A stretch of 64,000 nt of DNA from Azospirillum oryzae (GCF_900177515.1 NZ_FXAK01000009.1:1-64000), one strand, 5' to 3'. Numbered from the stretch's first letter, positions 8,926 through 17,971 are shown. Translations and numbers: made by a program. The notes: generated by a model not told the origin, from the sequence alone.

Positions 8926-10095
8926 ATGAGGCGAAGCGGAGATTCTGGGTCGACCTGGCGGATCGGTGTCCTGTTCTCGCAGTCGGGTGTGACAGCCGAC
9001 ATCGAGCGCACGCAGTTCCACGGCACCCTCCTGGCGATTGAGGAGATCAATGCCGCCGGCGGCGTTAACGGTCACCTGATCGAGCCGGTCGCACTCGATC
9101 CCGCGTCCGAACCGGCGCGCTTCCGCGCCCTGGCCGAACGCCTGCTCGACGACGAGCGGGTCGAGGTGATCGCCGGCTGCTACATGTCGAGCACGCGCAA
9201 GGCGGTGCTGCCCCTGCTTGAGCGGCGCAATGGCCTGCTGCTGTACCCGACGCTGTACGAGGGCTTCGAATGCTCACGCAATGCCGTCTACACCGGCGCG
9301 GCGCCCAACCAGAACGGACGTCAACTCGCCGACTATTTGGTCGGGCACTATGGCGCGCGGATCTATATGGTCGGCTCCGACTACATTTTCCCGCACGAGG
9401 CCAACCGCATCATGCGGGACCTGATCGCCCAGCGCGCGGGTAAGATCCTGGCCGAGAAGTATGTGCCGCTCGACGCGGTGGGCAAAGACTTCACCGCGAT
9501 CATGCGCGACATCCGCCGCAAACAGCCGGACGTCGTCTTCTCCACCGTGGTCGGGCAGGCAACGACGCACCTCTATCACGCCTATGCCGAAGCCGGCTTC
9601 GATCCGGTCCGAATGCCGATCGCCAGCCTGACCACCACCGAGGTCGAGATCGACGCGATGGGCGTCGCGGCGGCGACCGGGCATCTGACTGCGGCGCCGT
9701 ATTTCGAATCGTTGGACAGCGAGGCCAACCGGCGCTTCGTGACCAGCTATCGTCGGCGCTTCGGCGAGGGCGAGCGGACCAACGCCTCCTGCGAGGCCGC
9801 GTATTTCCAAATGCATCTCCTGGCGCAGGCCCTGGCGCGCGCGGGTGGCATGGAAACCGAACGTGTCCGCACGGCGCTGCTCGGGCTGGAGTACGACGCG
9901 CCCCAGGGGCGGGTGCGCGTCGATCCCGACAATCACCACACCTATCTGTGGCCGCGCGTAGGGCGCGTGGGCGCCGACGGCCGCTTCGACATCGTGGCCG
10001 CGGCTGACAGAGCGGTAAAGCCCGATCCCTACCGGATTAATCACGACGTGAGCGGCGCTTCGGGCGAGCCGAAGCCCTGGCCGGCGGAGGTCTGA
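8926..10095 (+). CDS. amiC: AmiC-type amide sensor, negative regulator of AmiR
   Basis: The 389-residue protein closely follows AmiC of the Pseudomonas amidase operon: GVTADIERTQ near the N-terminus, GCYMSSTRKAVLPLLERR, YPTLYEGFE, APNQNGRQLADYL, VFSTVVGQATTHLY, and the APQGRVRVDPDNHH segment near the C-terminus. AmiC has a periplasmic-binding-protein fold but stays in the cytoplasm. Consistently, no signal peptide is present, unlike the related exported protein at 11106. It binds small amides and then releases the antiterminator AmiR. amiR follows after a 24-base gap. The ATG at 8926 gives an N-terminus about as long as that of known AmiC proteins. Confidence 0.93.
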   Translation: MRRSGDSGSTWRIGVLFSQSGVTADIERTQFHGTLLAIEEINAAGGVNGHLIEPVALDPASEPARFRALAERLLDDERVEVIAGCYMSSTRKAVLPLLERRNGLLLYPTLYEGFECSRNAVYTGAAPNQNGRQLADYLVGHYGARIYMVGSDYIFPHEANRIMRDLIAQRAGKILAEKYVPLDAVGKDFTAIMRDIRRKQPDVVFSTVVGQATTHLYHAYAEAGFDPVRMPIASLTTTEVEIDAMGVAAATGHLTAAPYFESLDSEANRRFVTSYRRRFGEGERTNASCEAAYFQMHLLAQALARAGGMETERVRTALLGLEYDAPQGRVRVDPDNHHTYLWPRVGRVGADGRFDIVAAADRAVKPDPYRINHDVSGASGEPKPWPAEV

Positions 10096-10119
10096 GATGG
10101 CGCGGCCGAGCACCGGAGC

Positions 10120-10734
10120 ATGCTGCGCATGACCATCGATCTGCTCCGCGACATCCGCAGCTTCCGCGTGGCGGTGATCCACCCCAGGGACGCCGAGATG
10201 GACGAACTGCTGCGTCAACTGCGGCGCATCGGGTGCGAGGTCACCACCCACTGGCCGCCACCCAAGGAGCGCCCCGCGGGCGTGGACTTGATTTTTCTCG
10301 ACATGACCAAGCTGTTGTCCGAGCAGGGCAAGCTCTCCTGGTCGGCAGACGCCGACGGCCCGCCCATCGTCGCGCTGCTCGACTATGAGAGCCCGACCGT
10401 TCTGCAGGCGCTCGTCGAGCACGGCGTATGTGGCTTCGTGGGTAAGCCGGTGCGCCCGTTCGGTCTCCTCACAACCATGTTCCTGGCCCACCACACGGCG
10501 GCCGAGGCGCGCAAGGCTCAGCGTCGCTTGGCCAAGGCGGAGCGACGGCTCGACGGACTGAAGAAGGTCGCCAAAGCCAAAGCCATTCTGATCGACAGCC
10601 GCCGCATCAGCGAGGAGGAGGCGTATCGTCTGCTGCGCGAACGGGCCATGGCGCGGCGCACCACCATCGAAGCCGTCGCCGCGGCCATCATCGACGCGAC
10701 CGAGATCCTATCTTCAGAAAATCGGTGTGTCTGA
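10120..10734 (+). CDS. amiR: AmiR-type ANTAR transcription antiterminator
   Basis: The 204-residue protein has a degenerate receiver-like N-terminal domain, a coiled-coil linker (about 124-155) and a C-terminal ANTAR RNA-binding domain. The ANTAR hallmarks are AKAKAILIDSRRISEEEAYR and LLRERAMARRTTIEAVAAAI. In the amidase system AmiR is held by AmiC and, once amide is bound, prevents termination in the leader of the structural genes. The leader at 10883-11105 contains a strong terminator that is an obvious target. The gene lies directly after amiC and ahead of the importer and amidase genes. Confidence 0.93.
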   Translation: MLRMTIDLLRDIRSFRVAVIHPRDAEMDELLRQLRRIGCEVTTHWPPPKERPAGVDLIFLDMTKLLSEQGKLSWSADADGPPIVALLDYESPTVLQALVEHGVCGFVGKPVRPFGLLTTMFLAHHTAAEARKAQRRLAKAERRLDGLKKVAKAKAILIDSRRISEEEAYRLLRERAMARRTTIEAVAAAIIDATEILSSENRCV

Positions 10735-10838
10735 TAAAATCCTATTGACCAAATGTCAGTAGTGCGAGCATATTGTCAATATTGATGCAGTTCGCTTGAT
10801 CCCGCCAATGGTGTCGGGCCCACAAGCTGGCAATGAAG

Positions 10839-10882
10839 CCCTGTAATGGCGTGAGCGCCAGTACGGGGATTTTTGCTTTTTT
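10839..10882 (+). terminator. strong intrinsic terminator after amiR
   Basis: The arm CCCTGTA pairs with TACGGGG (one G-T pair), then TGGCG pairs with CGCCA across a four-base TGAG loop, giving about 12 paired bases. Two T-runs follow at 10870-10874 and 10877-10882. It probably ends the amiC-amiR transcript, or is an upstream conditional terminator. Confidence 0.8.
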
Positions 10883-10993
10883 ACTTTGAGAGAAATGCGG
10901 ATGACGCATGATGTGCGTCTGTGCACACGGCTTACACTTCGGGTATGAAATCGACCACTCGCCGATGACGCCGGGCTGGATCGAGCGGCAGTG
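10883..10993 (+). promoter_or_regulatory. likely promoter and leader of the amide import/amidase operon
   Basis: This stretch lies between two terminators and must hold the promoter if the importer-amidase genes form an AmiR-controlled operon. Candidate hexamers are weak (TTGAGA at 10886 with TGATGT 17 bases later; TATGAA near 10945). A hairpin GACGCA/TGCGTC surrounds 10910. A six-base loop AGTGAC at 10990-10995, closed by GGC and GCC, has A at loop position 1 and G at position 4, as ANTAR targets require. Its 3' arm overlaps the next terminator. Confidence 0.45.
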
Positions 10994-11030
10994 ACGCCCC
11001 AGCAGGCTGACGCCTGATTGGGGCGTTTTT
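10994..11030 (+). terminator. leader terminator, probable AmiR target
   Basis: Eight-base arms ACGCCCCA and TGGGGCGT enclose a second stem CAGGC-TGAC-GCCTG, and the structure ends in TTTTT. It lies 75 bases before the importer start and has no reading frame ahead of it, which is the arrangement expected for conditional antitermination. Confidence 0.8.
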
Positions 11031-11105
11031 GCATCAAAGCGCTACTATTGCGCGAATATCTACCGAGATGGGCCGCACCGGGCCGAAACGAAAAAGGGGC
11101 GACAG

Positions 11106-12353
11106 ATGACTCTCACCCGACGACACTTCCTGAAGTCCGCCGCCATCGCCGGCGCCGCCGGCACGGCGGCCAGCCCGCAATTCTGGATCAAGAATTCCGG
11201 CATGGCCTGGGCGGCCGGCAAGGAGATCAAGGTCGGCGTGCTGTTCTCGCTCACCGGCACCACGGCGGTGGTGGAAAAGTCGCTGCACAACGCAACGCTG
11301 ATGGCCATCGACGAGATCAACGCATCTGGCGGCATCAACGGTATGAAGGTCGTTCCCGTGATCGAGGATCCCGCCTCCGATCCGGCGACCTTCGCTGAAA
11401 AGGCCAACAAGCTGGTGCTGAACGACCGGTGCGCCACCGTCTTCGGCTCCTACACTTCGGCGTCGCGCAAGGCGGTGCTGCCGGTGTTCGAGAAGCGCAA
11501 GAACCTCTATTGGTACCCGACGCTGTATGAGGGCCGCGAGTGCTCGAAGTCCGTCATTTACACAGGCGCCGTGCCAAACCAGCAGCAGAAAGAATTCATT
11601 CCCTGGCTGGTGAGGAATTTCGGCAAGAGATTTTATCTGGTCGGCTCCAACTATATCTATCCGAAGGAAGAGAACAACGTCTGCAAGATCCTTCTGAAGG
11701 AGCTGGGCGGCGAGGTCGTCGGCGAGGAATACGTGCCGCTCGGGCACTCGGAGTTCGGCTCGGTGCTCAACAAGTTCCGGGAGACGAAACCGGACGTGAT
11801 CTTCTCCACGGTGGTCGGCGACAGCGTGATCGCCCTGCACAAGCAGTACAAGGCGGCCGGTTTCAGCCCCGACAGGATGCCGATGGCCAGCCTCACCACC
11901 TCCGAGGTCGAAATCGCGGCGATGGGCGGCGAATACGCCGCTGGCCACTTCACGTCGGCTCCATACTTCATGGGCCATGAGTCCGCGGAGAACGCCGCCT
12001 TCATCGAAGGCTACCAGCGTCGGTTCGGCAAGGATTCGGTGACGCACTTCGTCTCGGAAGCGGCCTACTTCCAGGTCCACCTCTTCCGGCAGGCGGTGGA
12101 GAAGTTGGGAACCGGCGACATCACGCCGACCAACATCCGCGATGCCGCCGGCGGCCAGGAGATCAAGGCGCCGCAAGGTCGAGTCAAGGTCGATGCCGAC
12201 ACTCTGCATTGCTACCTCTGGCCGAAAATCGGGCAGGCCCAGGCAAACGGTCAATTCAAGGTCATCCAGCAGTCCGCCGACTGGGTGAAGCCCGAGCCCT
12301 ATTGGGCGTACCCGGGCCTAAGCTGCACGAGGGACGGCTTGAAGGGCGCATGA
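11106..12353 (+). CDS. urtA: UrtA/FmdD-type solute-binding protein for urea or short-chain amides
   Basis: The 415-residue precursor has a twin-arginine-type signal (TRRHFLKS at 4-11, hydrophobic stretch to about residue 35), so it should be exported to the periplasm. The mature part is a type I binding protein of the UrtA/AmiC family: GVLFSLTGTTAVVEKSLHNA, SASRKAVLPVFEKR, WYPTLYEGRECS, FSTVVGDSVIALH and APQGRVKVDADT are its marks. It resembles the AmiC at 8926 throughout. Two permease and two ATPase genes follow. Urea is the textbook substrate, but with amiE downstream a short-chain amide is at least as likely, as for FmdD of formamide utilisers. Confidence 0.9.
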   Translation: MTLTRRHFLKSAAIAGAAGTAASPQFWIKNSGMAWAAGKEIKVGVLFSLTGTTAVVEKSLHNATLMAIDEINASGGINGMKVVPVIEDPASDPATFAEKANKLVLNDRCATVFGSYTSASRKAVLPVFEKRKNLYWYPTLYEGRECSKSVIYTGAVPNQQQKEFIPWLVRNFGKRFYLVGSNYIYPKEENNVCKILLKELGGEVVGEEYVPLGHSEFGSVLNKFRETKPDVIFSTVVGDSVIALHKQYKAAGFSPDRMPMASLTTSEVEIAAMGGEYAAGHFTSAPYFMGHESAENAAFIEGYQRRFGKDSVTHFVSEAAYFQVHLFRQAVEKLGTGDITPTNIRDAAGGQEIKAPQGRVKVDADTLHCYLWPKIGQAQANGQFKVIQQSADWVKPEPYWAYPGLSCTRDGLKGA

Positions 12354-12410
12354 GCGCGCAATGACGGCGAGGCGCCGCCGGTTCCGCGGCGTCGCCCGAA
12401 GGGGGTTTTC

Positions 12411-13280
12411 ATGGACATTCTCTTGAGCCAACTCTTCACCGGCCTCAGCATCGGGTCGGTGCTGCTCCTGGTGGCGCTCGGGCTGGCGATCATCTACGGC
12501 GCCATGGGCGTCATCAACCTAGCCCACGGCGAATTCGTCATGCTGGGCGCCTACGCCACCTGGCTCCTGCAGTCGACGCTCGGCCTGTCCCTGCTGCCGT
12601 GCCTGTTCCTGGTCTTCCTGATGGTGGCCGCCGCCGGATGGGCCGTCGAGCGCACGGTCGTGCGCTTCCTCTACCGCCGTCCCCTCGACACCATCCTCGC
12701 CACATGGGGCGTCGGCATCATGCTGCAGCAGGCCGTGCGGCTGGCCGCCGGGGCCGACCTGCGCTACGTGGAAACGCCGAACCCGCTTTCGGGCAGCATC
12801 GATCTCGCCGGCGTCGCCATCCCCAGCTACCGGCTGTTCGTTCTGGCTTTTGCCGCCGCTCTGCTCGGGGTGACCTGGTTCGTCGTGCAGCGCACCGAGT
12901 TCGGCATGAAGCTCCGCGCCGTGACGCAGAACCGAGAGATGGCGAGTTGCACCGGCATCGACAGCGCCCGCGTCTTCAGCCTGACCTTCGCGTTCGGATC
13001 CGGGCTTGCCGGCTTGGCCGGGGCGCTTGTCGCGCCCATCAAGAGCGTGGCGCCTGACATGGGCACCAACTTCGTCGTCGATGCCTTCATGGTCGTTGTG
13101 GTCGGCGGTGTCGGCAGCCTGTTCGGCACCGTGGCCAGCTCAGGCCTGCTCGGCGGCGGGACGGCCGGTTTCGCCTTCCTGCTGAACGACACGCTGGCGA
13201 AGGCGCTGGTCTTCCTCGGCGTTATCGTTCTGGTCCGCTTCCGGCCGCAGGGGCTGTTCGCCGCCACGGGACGCCGGTGA
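12411..13280 (+). CDS. urtB: UrtB-type ABC permease (branched-chain/urea/amide family)
   Basis: The 289-residue integral membrane protein is of the LivH/UrtB permease type. Family marks are YGAMGVINLAHGEFVMLGAY near residue 25, the TQNREMASCTGID segment in the cytoplasmic loop, and FMVVVVGGVGSLFGT near the C-terminus. About eight hydrophobic segments are visible. It is slightly shorter than many UrtB proteins because it lacks their long N-terminal periplasmic region. It follows the binding protein by 57 bases and should pair with the UrtC-like permease next to it. Confidence 0.9.
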   Translation: MDILLSQLFTGLSIGSVLLLVALGLAIIYGAMGVINLAHGEFVMLGAYATWLLQSTLGLSLLPCLFLVFLMVAAAGWAVERTVVRFLYRRPLDTILATWGVGIMLQQAVRLAAGADLRYVETPNPLSGSIDLAGVAIPSYRLFVLAFAAALLGVTWFVVQRTEFGMKLRAVTQNREMASCTGIDSARVFSLTFAFGSGLAGLAGALVAPIKSVAPDMGTNFVVDAFMVVVVGGVGSLFGTVASSGLLGGGTAGFAFLLNDTLAKALVFLGVIVLVRFRPQGLFAATGRR

Positions 13281-13368
13281 GGAGCCCGCCGTGACCAGCC
13301 TGTCCACCGATTGTCACGACCGCCGCGCGGGGCTCGCCCCGTGATCGGCCTTCGCCTGGAGAGCGTCA

Positions 13369-14475
13369 ATGCCGCGCATCACCTCGGCCGCGCAGTTCCT
13401 TCCCTACATCCTGTTCTGCGGCGCCATTCTCGCCGTCCCGTCCATCGTCTCGGACCCCTTTCTTCTCAACAAGTTCGCCCGCTATCTGGCGCTGGGGCTG
13501 GCGGCTGCCGCACTGGCGCTCAGTTGGGGGTATTGCGGCATCCTGAACCTAGGTCAGGGGGTCGGCTTCGGTCTGGGGGCCTACGCGATGGCGATGCACC
13601 TGAAGCTGAAGACCAGTCCGGTCCATACCGGAACGGCCGGGCTCCCGGACTTCATGGTGTGGAACAACCTCGACCACCTGCCCTGGTTCTGGCAGCCCTT
13701 CCATTCCGGCCTGTTCGCGCTCGCCGCCGCCGTCCTGCTTCCGGCGCTGGTCGCCGCGCTGCTCGGCTGGTTCATGTTCCGGGCGCGCATCGCCGGCGTC
13801 TACGTCGCCATCATCACGCTGGCGATGCTGGCGGTGACCAACCTGCTGTTTGTCGACCAGCAGGCTTACACGGGTGGACTCAACGGCATCACCGACCTCG
13901 CATGGTTCGAGATGGGTGGCGTCGAATTCGACCCCTACAGCCCCGCGTTCTATTACCTGTCCGCCGGCTGCCTCGCGTTCTTCCTCATGCTGGGAATGGT
14001 CTTCACGCGCAGCAAAGCGGGACTGGTGCTGCGGGCGATCGGCAGCGGCACTGACCGGGTGCTGTTCTTCGGGTACGACATGGCTTCCTACCAGTGTCTC
14101 GCCTTCTCGCTCTCGGCCAGCATGGCCGGCGTGGCCGGGATGCTCTACGCGATGGTGCTGGAGTTCGCCTCGCCGACGTTCATGGGCGTGCCGATCAGCC
14201 TCTCCATGGTGATCTGGGCGGCCGTCGGCGGGCGCGGCTCGCTGCTCGGAGCGACGGTCGGCGCCATCCTGGTCAACGGCACCCAGGGCAGCCTGTCGGA
14301 AACTTTCCTGGACAGTTGGCAGCTCATTCTGGGCGCCCTGTTCATCCTTGTCGTGGTGTTCCTGCCCAACGGTATCGCCGGCCTGGCCAACAGCCTGGGC
14401 GCGCGGCTGAGCGGCCGGGCGCGGGGCATGGCCGCTAGATCCGCCGCGCCGTCCGCCCTGCTCAACCGCCGCTGA
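13369..14475 (+). CDS. urtC: UrtC-type ABC permease
   Basis: The 368-residue multi-pass protein matches LivM/UrtC permeases. SWGYCGILNLGQGVGFGLGAYA lies near residue 50, and the loop around residues 90-130 is long, as in UrtC. VYVAIITLAMLAVTN, YTGGLNGIT and VIWAAVGGRGSLLGA are further family motifs. The C-terminus ends in a basic, Arg-rich tail of about 25 residues. It should form the heterodimeric channel with the UrtB-like protein. It starts 88 bases after urtB, and urtD follows by 12 bases. Confidence 0.9.
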   Translation: MPRITSAAQFLPYILFCGAILAVPSIVSDPFLLNKFARYLALGLAAAALALSWGYCGILNLGQGVGFGLGAYAMAMHLKLKTSPVHTGTAGLPDFMVWNNLDHLPWFWQPFHSGLFALAAAVLLPALVAALLGWFMFRARIAGVYVAIITLAMLAVTNLLFVDQQAYTGGLNGITDLAWFEMGGVEFDPYSPAFYYLSAGCLAFFLMLGMVFTRSKAGLVLRAIGSGTDRVLFFGYDMASYQCLAFSLSASMAGVAGMLYAMVLEFASPTFMGVPISLSMVIWAAVGGRGSLLGATVGAILVNGTQGSLSETFLDSWQLILGALFILVVVFLPNGIAGLANSLGARLSGRARGMAARSAAPSALLNRR

Positions 14476-14487
14476 GGGAGCGAAGCC

Positions 14488-15237
14488 ATGTCCTATCTCG
14501 AACTGCACGGACTAGAGGTCAGCTTCGACGGCTTCAAGGCCGTCAACGGCCTGGACCTGTCGGTGGAACGCGGCGAACTGCGTTGCCTGCTGGGGGCGAA
14601 CGGCGCCGGGAAATCCACGACGCTGGACCTGATCTGTGGGCGGACTCAGCCAACCGGCGGACGCATCCTGCTCGACGAGCACGACATCACCTACGATCCG
14701 GAATACCGCCGGGCGCGCCGGGGTGTCGGCCGTAAGTTCCAGGTCCCCAGCGTTTTCAAGGAGTTGTCCGTCCGCGAAAACCTGGAGATCGCGCGCTCGC
14801 GCCATCCGGAGCCCTGGTGCACGCTGCGTGCCTTCCCCGGACGCCGGCTGAGCCCGCGGGTGGCCGAGGTGGTCGAGATCGTCGGTCTGGAAGATGCGCT
14901 TGACACCCGAGCGGGGCACCTGTCGCACGGCCAGACGCAGTGGCTGGAGATCGCCATGCTGCTGGTCCAGGACAGCGCGCTCATCCTAATGGACGAGCCG
15001 ACTGCCGGCATGACCATCCAAGAGACCGGCAAGACCTCCGCCATCTTCCAGCGGCTGCGTGGCCGGCACACCCTGATCGTGGTCGAGCACGACATGGGGT
15101 TCGTCCGCGAGATCGCCGAAACCATCACCGTCCTGCACCAGGGCCGCCGCTTGTCCGAGGGGCCGATTCGCGTGATCGAGAACGACCCCAAGGTGCGCGA
15201 GGCCTATCTGGGCAGCGGAGGCATCTCCCATGCTTGA
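14488..15237 (+). CDS. urtD: UrtD-type ABC transporter ATPase
   Basis: This 249-residue cytoplasmic ATPase has Walker A GANGAGKST (about 34-42), the variant signature LSHGQTQWLEIAMLL and Walker B LILMDEPTAGM. The HGQ signature and the KFQVPSVFKELSV segment are typical of UrtD, not of LivG. It energises the UrtBC-like channel together with UrtE. Its last eight bases overlap urtE, so the pair is translationally coupled. Confidence 0.92.
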   Translation: MSYLELHGLEVSFDGFKAVNGLDLSVERGELRCLLGANGAGKSTTLDLICGRTQPTGGRILLDEHDITYDPEYRRARRGVGRKFQVPSVFKELSVRENLEIARSRHPEPWCTLRAFPGRRLSPRVAEVVEIVGLEDALDTRAGHLSHGQTQWLEIAMLLVQDSALILMDEPTAGMTIQETGKTSAIFQRLRGRHTLIVVEHDMGFVREIAETITVLHQGRRLSEGPIRVIENDPKVREAYLGSGGISHA

Positions 15238-15925
15238 CATGACCGGCGTCACCTCTTTCTACGGCAGCAGCCCGGTGCTGCAGAACGTCAGCCTCTCAGT
15301 CCCGCGCGGCGCAGTCCTCAGCGTGCTCGGTCGCAACGGTGTCGGCAAGACGACGCTGATGCGCACCATCATGGGGCTGACCGACCGGGCGACCGGCGGC
15401 ATCGGGCTGGATGGCCGCGACATCCAGGCGGAACCGACCCACCGCCGCGCCGAGCTCGGCATCGCCTACGTTCCGCAAGGGCGGGGCATCATCGGCCGGT
15501 TCACCATCCGCGAGAACATCCTGATGGGCAGCTTCGCCCGGCCGGATGGCAAGCGCGCCATCCCACCCCTTGTGTTCGAGCTGTTCCCCTACCTGGGAGA
15601 AAACCTGAACCGCCGCGGCGGAGACCTGTCCGGCGGGCAGCAGCAGCAACTCGCCATCGCACGGGCGTTGGCCGCCAACCCGTCCGTCCTGTTGCTCGAT
15701 GAGCCGACCGAAGGCATTCAGCCCAATATCGTCGAGCAGATCCAGAACATCATCGTCGCGCTCAACCGCGAGCACGGGCTGACCATCGTTCTGGTCGAGC
15801 AGAACGTGCGGTTCGTCCGTCGGGCATCACAGCGCTTCCTGATGCTCGACAAGGGGCGCGTCGCCGCGCACGGCGACACCGCGCTTCTCTCGGACGAGCT
15901 TGTGCATCGTCACATGACGGTGTGA
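15230..15925 (+). CDS. urtE: UrtE-type ABC transporter ATPase
   Basis: The 231-residue ATPase has Walker A GRNGVGKTT, signature LSGGQQQQLAIARAL and Walker B VLLLDEPTEGIQPNIV. The start MLDMTGVTSFYGSSPVL fits UrtE, and the EGIQPNIVEQI run after Walker B is characteristic of that family. It overlaps urtD by eight bases and ends 113 bases before amiE, so the importer and the amidase are likely on one transcript. Confidence 0.92.
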   Translation: MLDMTGVTSFYGSSPVLQNVSLSVPRGAVLSVLGRNGVGKTTLMRTIMGLTDRATGGIGLDGRDIQAEPTHRRAELGIAYVPQGRGIIGRFTIRENILMGSFARPDGKRAIPPLVFELFPYLGENLNRRGGDLSGGQQQQLAIARALAANPSVLLLDEPTEGIQPNIVEQIQNIIVALNREHGLTIVLVEQNVRFVRRASQRFLMLDKGRVAAHGDTALLSDELVHRHMTV

Positions 15926-16038
15926 CCGGCATCAACCCCAGGTCCCGTCCCTACCGGCGTCCCCTGCACCGGCGCGTCCGGTCTGCTCCGGTCCATACCC
16001 CGACCGAAAACACAACCTATCCAAGAAGGAGAAAGCAC

Positions 16039-17079
16039 ATGTTGCATGGTGATATCACAAGCAGCAACGACACCGTCGGTGTCGCCGTCGTCAACTACAA
16101 AATGCCGCGCCTCCACACCCGCAAGGAGGTGTTGGAGAATGCCCATAAGATCGCGAAGATGGTCCAAGGGATGAAGGCCGGCATGCCGGGCCTGGATCTC
16201 GTTATCTTCCCGGAATACTCGACGCACGGGATCATGTACGACGCCAAGGAGATGTACGAGACGGCCTCGACCATCCCCGGCGACGAGACCGAGATCTTTG
16301 CCGCCGCCTGCCGCAAGGCCAAGGTGTGGGGCGTGTTCTCTCTGACCGGCGAGCGGCATGAGGAGCACCCGCACAAGGCGCCCTACAACACGCTGATCCT
16401 GATGAACGACCAGGGCGAGATCGTACAGAAGTATCGCAAGATCATGCCTTGGGTGCCGATCGAGGGCTGGTATCCCGGCAACTGCACCTACGTCTCGGAA
16501 GGGCCCAAGGGGCTGAAGATCAGCCTGATCATCTGCGACGACGGCAACTTCCCGGAGATCTGGCGCGACTGCGCCATGAAGGGGGCGGAGCTGATCGTGC
16601 GCTGCCAGGGCTACATGTATCCGGCCAAGGAGCAGCAGATCACCATGGCCAAGGCGATGGCATGGGCCAACAACGTCTACGTCGCCGTAGCCAACGCCGC
16701 GGGGTTCGACGGCGTGTACTCCTACTTCGGCCATTCGGCGATCGTCGGCTTCGACGGCCGGTCGCTTGGTGAGTGCGGAACGGAGGAGTACGGCATCCAG
16801 TACGCCCAGCTCTCCACCTCGCTGATCCGGGATTTCCGCAAGAACGGCCAGTCGAACAACCACTTGTTCAAGCTCGTCCACCGCGGCTACACCGGCAAGA
16901 TCAACTCCGGTGAGGGCGACAAGGGCGAGGCGGTCTGCGCCTACGACTTCTACCGCCAGTGGATCTCCGATCCGGAGGCGACCCGCGCCCAGGTCGAAGC
17001 CTTCACGCGCAGCACCGTCGGCACCGAAGAGTGCCCGATTGACGGCATCCCGAACGCGACAACGGCGCTCCACCGCTGA
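16039..17079 (+). CDS. amiE: aliphatic amidase AmiE
   Basis: AmiE hydrolyses short aliphatic amides (acetamide, propionamide, acrylamide in characterised enzymes) to the acid and ammonia. The 346-residue length equals that of Pseudomonas AmiE and the alignment by eye is nearly gap-free. The nitrilase-superfamily residues fall at the same numbers: Glu59 in VIFPEYS, Lys134 in QKYRKIMP, Glu142 in PIEGW and Cys166 in LIICDDGN. The ATG at 16039 follows AGAAGGAG. It lies after the importer genes and before a AAA+/vWA pair. With the acrylate-type genes at 416-6999 it could supply acrylate from acrylamide. Confidence 0.97.
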   Translation: MLHGDITSSNDTVGVAVVNYKMPRLHTRKEVLENAHKIAKMVQGMKAGMPGLDLVIFPEYSTHGIMYDAKEMYETASTIPGDETEIFAAACRKAKVWGVFSLTGERHEEHPHKAPYNTLILMNDQGEIVQKYRKIMPWVPIEGWYPGNCTYVSEGPKGLKISLIICDDGNFPEIWRDCAMKGAELIVRCQGYMYPAKEQQITMAKAMAWANNVYVAVANAAGFDGVYSYFGHSAIVGFDGRSLGECGTEEYGIQYAQLSTSLIRDFRKNGQSNNHLFKLVHRGYTGKINSGEGDKGEAVCAYDFYRQWISDPEATRAQVEAFTRSTVGTEECPIDGIPNATTALHR

Positions 17080-17170
17080 GGCGGAGTGGCGGGGGGCCGG
17101 GGCTTCCGCCCCGGTCCTCATCGTCCGGGCTCCATCCCGGGGAGCGGGCAACAATGAGGAGGCGCCGCCG

Positions 17171-17971
17171 ATGGCATTGAACGCATACAGAATCACCGAG
17201 GAACCCTACTACCACTCAATTGGCAACGAGATTGCGCTGTTCGACGCCGCATACGCCGCGCGTATGCCGATGATGCTGAAGGGGCCGACGGGCAGCGGGA
17301 AGACTCGGTTCGTCGAGCATATGGCGTGGCGGCTCGGCCGACCCTTGGTGACCGTCGCCTGTCACGAGGATATGACCGCGTCGGATCTGGTCGGTCGCTT
17401 CCTGTTGGATGCCGGCGGCACCGTCTGGCACGACGGCCCACTCACCCAGGCGGTGAGGCATGGCGGCATCTGCTACCTCGATGAAATCGTCGAGGCGCGC
17501 CAGGACACCACCGTCGTCATCCATCCGCTGACCGACTCCCGCCGTGTCCTGCCGTTGGAGAAGCGGGGCGAGTTGGTGGCCGCCCATCCCGACTTCCAGC
17601 TCGTCATCTCCTACAACCCCGGTTACCAGAGCGTCCTGAAGGACCTGAAGGAGTCCACCAAGCAGCGCTTCGCGGCGATCGAGTTTGGCCATCCGTCGTC
17701 CGATGCCGAAACGCGGATCGTCTGCACCGAGGCCGGCGTGCCGGAAGAGATCGCGGCGCGGCTCGTCCGCATCGCCGTTAGTTCGCGCAATCTGAAGGGC
17801 CACGGTCTGCGCGAAGGAGCATCCACCCGCATGCTCGTCCATGCGGCCCGGTTGGTTGCGCGCGGCGTGGCGCTCGCGACGGCCTGCGATATCGCGCTGG
17901 TCCTTCCGATCACGGACGATGCCGATCTGCGGGATGCCGTTCGCGCGGCCATCGCCGCCGTCGCCGCTTGA
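17171..17971 (+). CDS. MoxR-type AAA+ ATPase of the CbbQ/NorQ family
   Basis: The 266-residue ATPase has Walker A GPTGSGKT (38-45), Walker B ICYLDEI (100-106) and the C-terminal CbbQ-type segment LREGASTRMLVHAARL. CbbQ/NorQ ATPases act with a vWA partner (CbbO/NorD) as chaperone-like activators of metalloenzymes or Rubisco. No Rubisco or nitric-oxide-reductase gene is nearby. The pair follows amiE, where the unrelated Clp-like AmiB stands in Pseudomonas. The start at 17171 matches the family N-terminus; a longer open frame begins at 16910 inside amiE but is not homologous. Confidence 0.9.
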   Translation: MALNAYRITEEPYYHSIGNEIALFDAAYAARMPMMLKGPTGSGKTRFVEHMAWRLGRPLVTVACHEDMTASDLVGRFLLDAGGTVWHDGPLTQAVRHGGICYLDEIVEARQDTTVVIHPLTDSRRVLPLEKRGELVAAHPDFQLVISYNPGYQSVLKDLKESTKQRFAAIEFGHPSSDAETRIVCTEAGVPEEIAARLVRIAVSSRNLKGHGLREGASTRMLVHAARLVARGVALATACDIALVLPITDDADLRDAVRAAIAAVAA

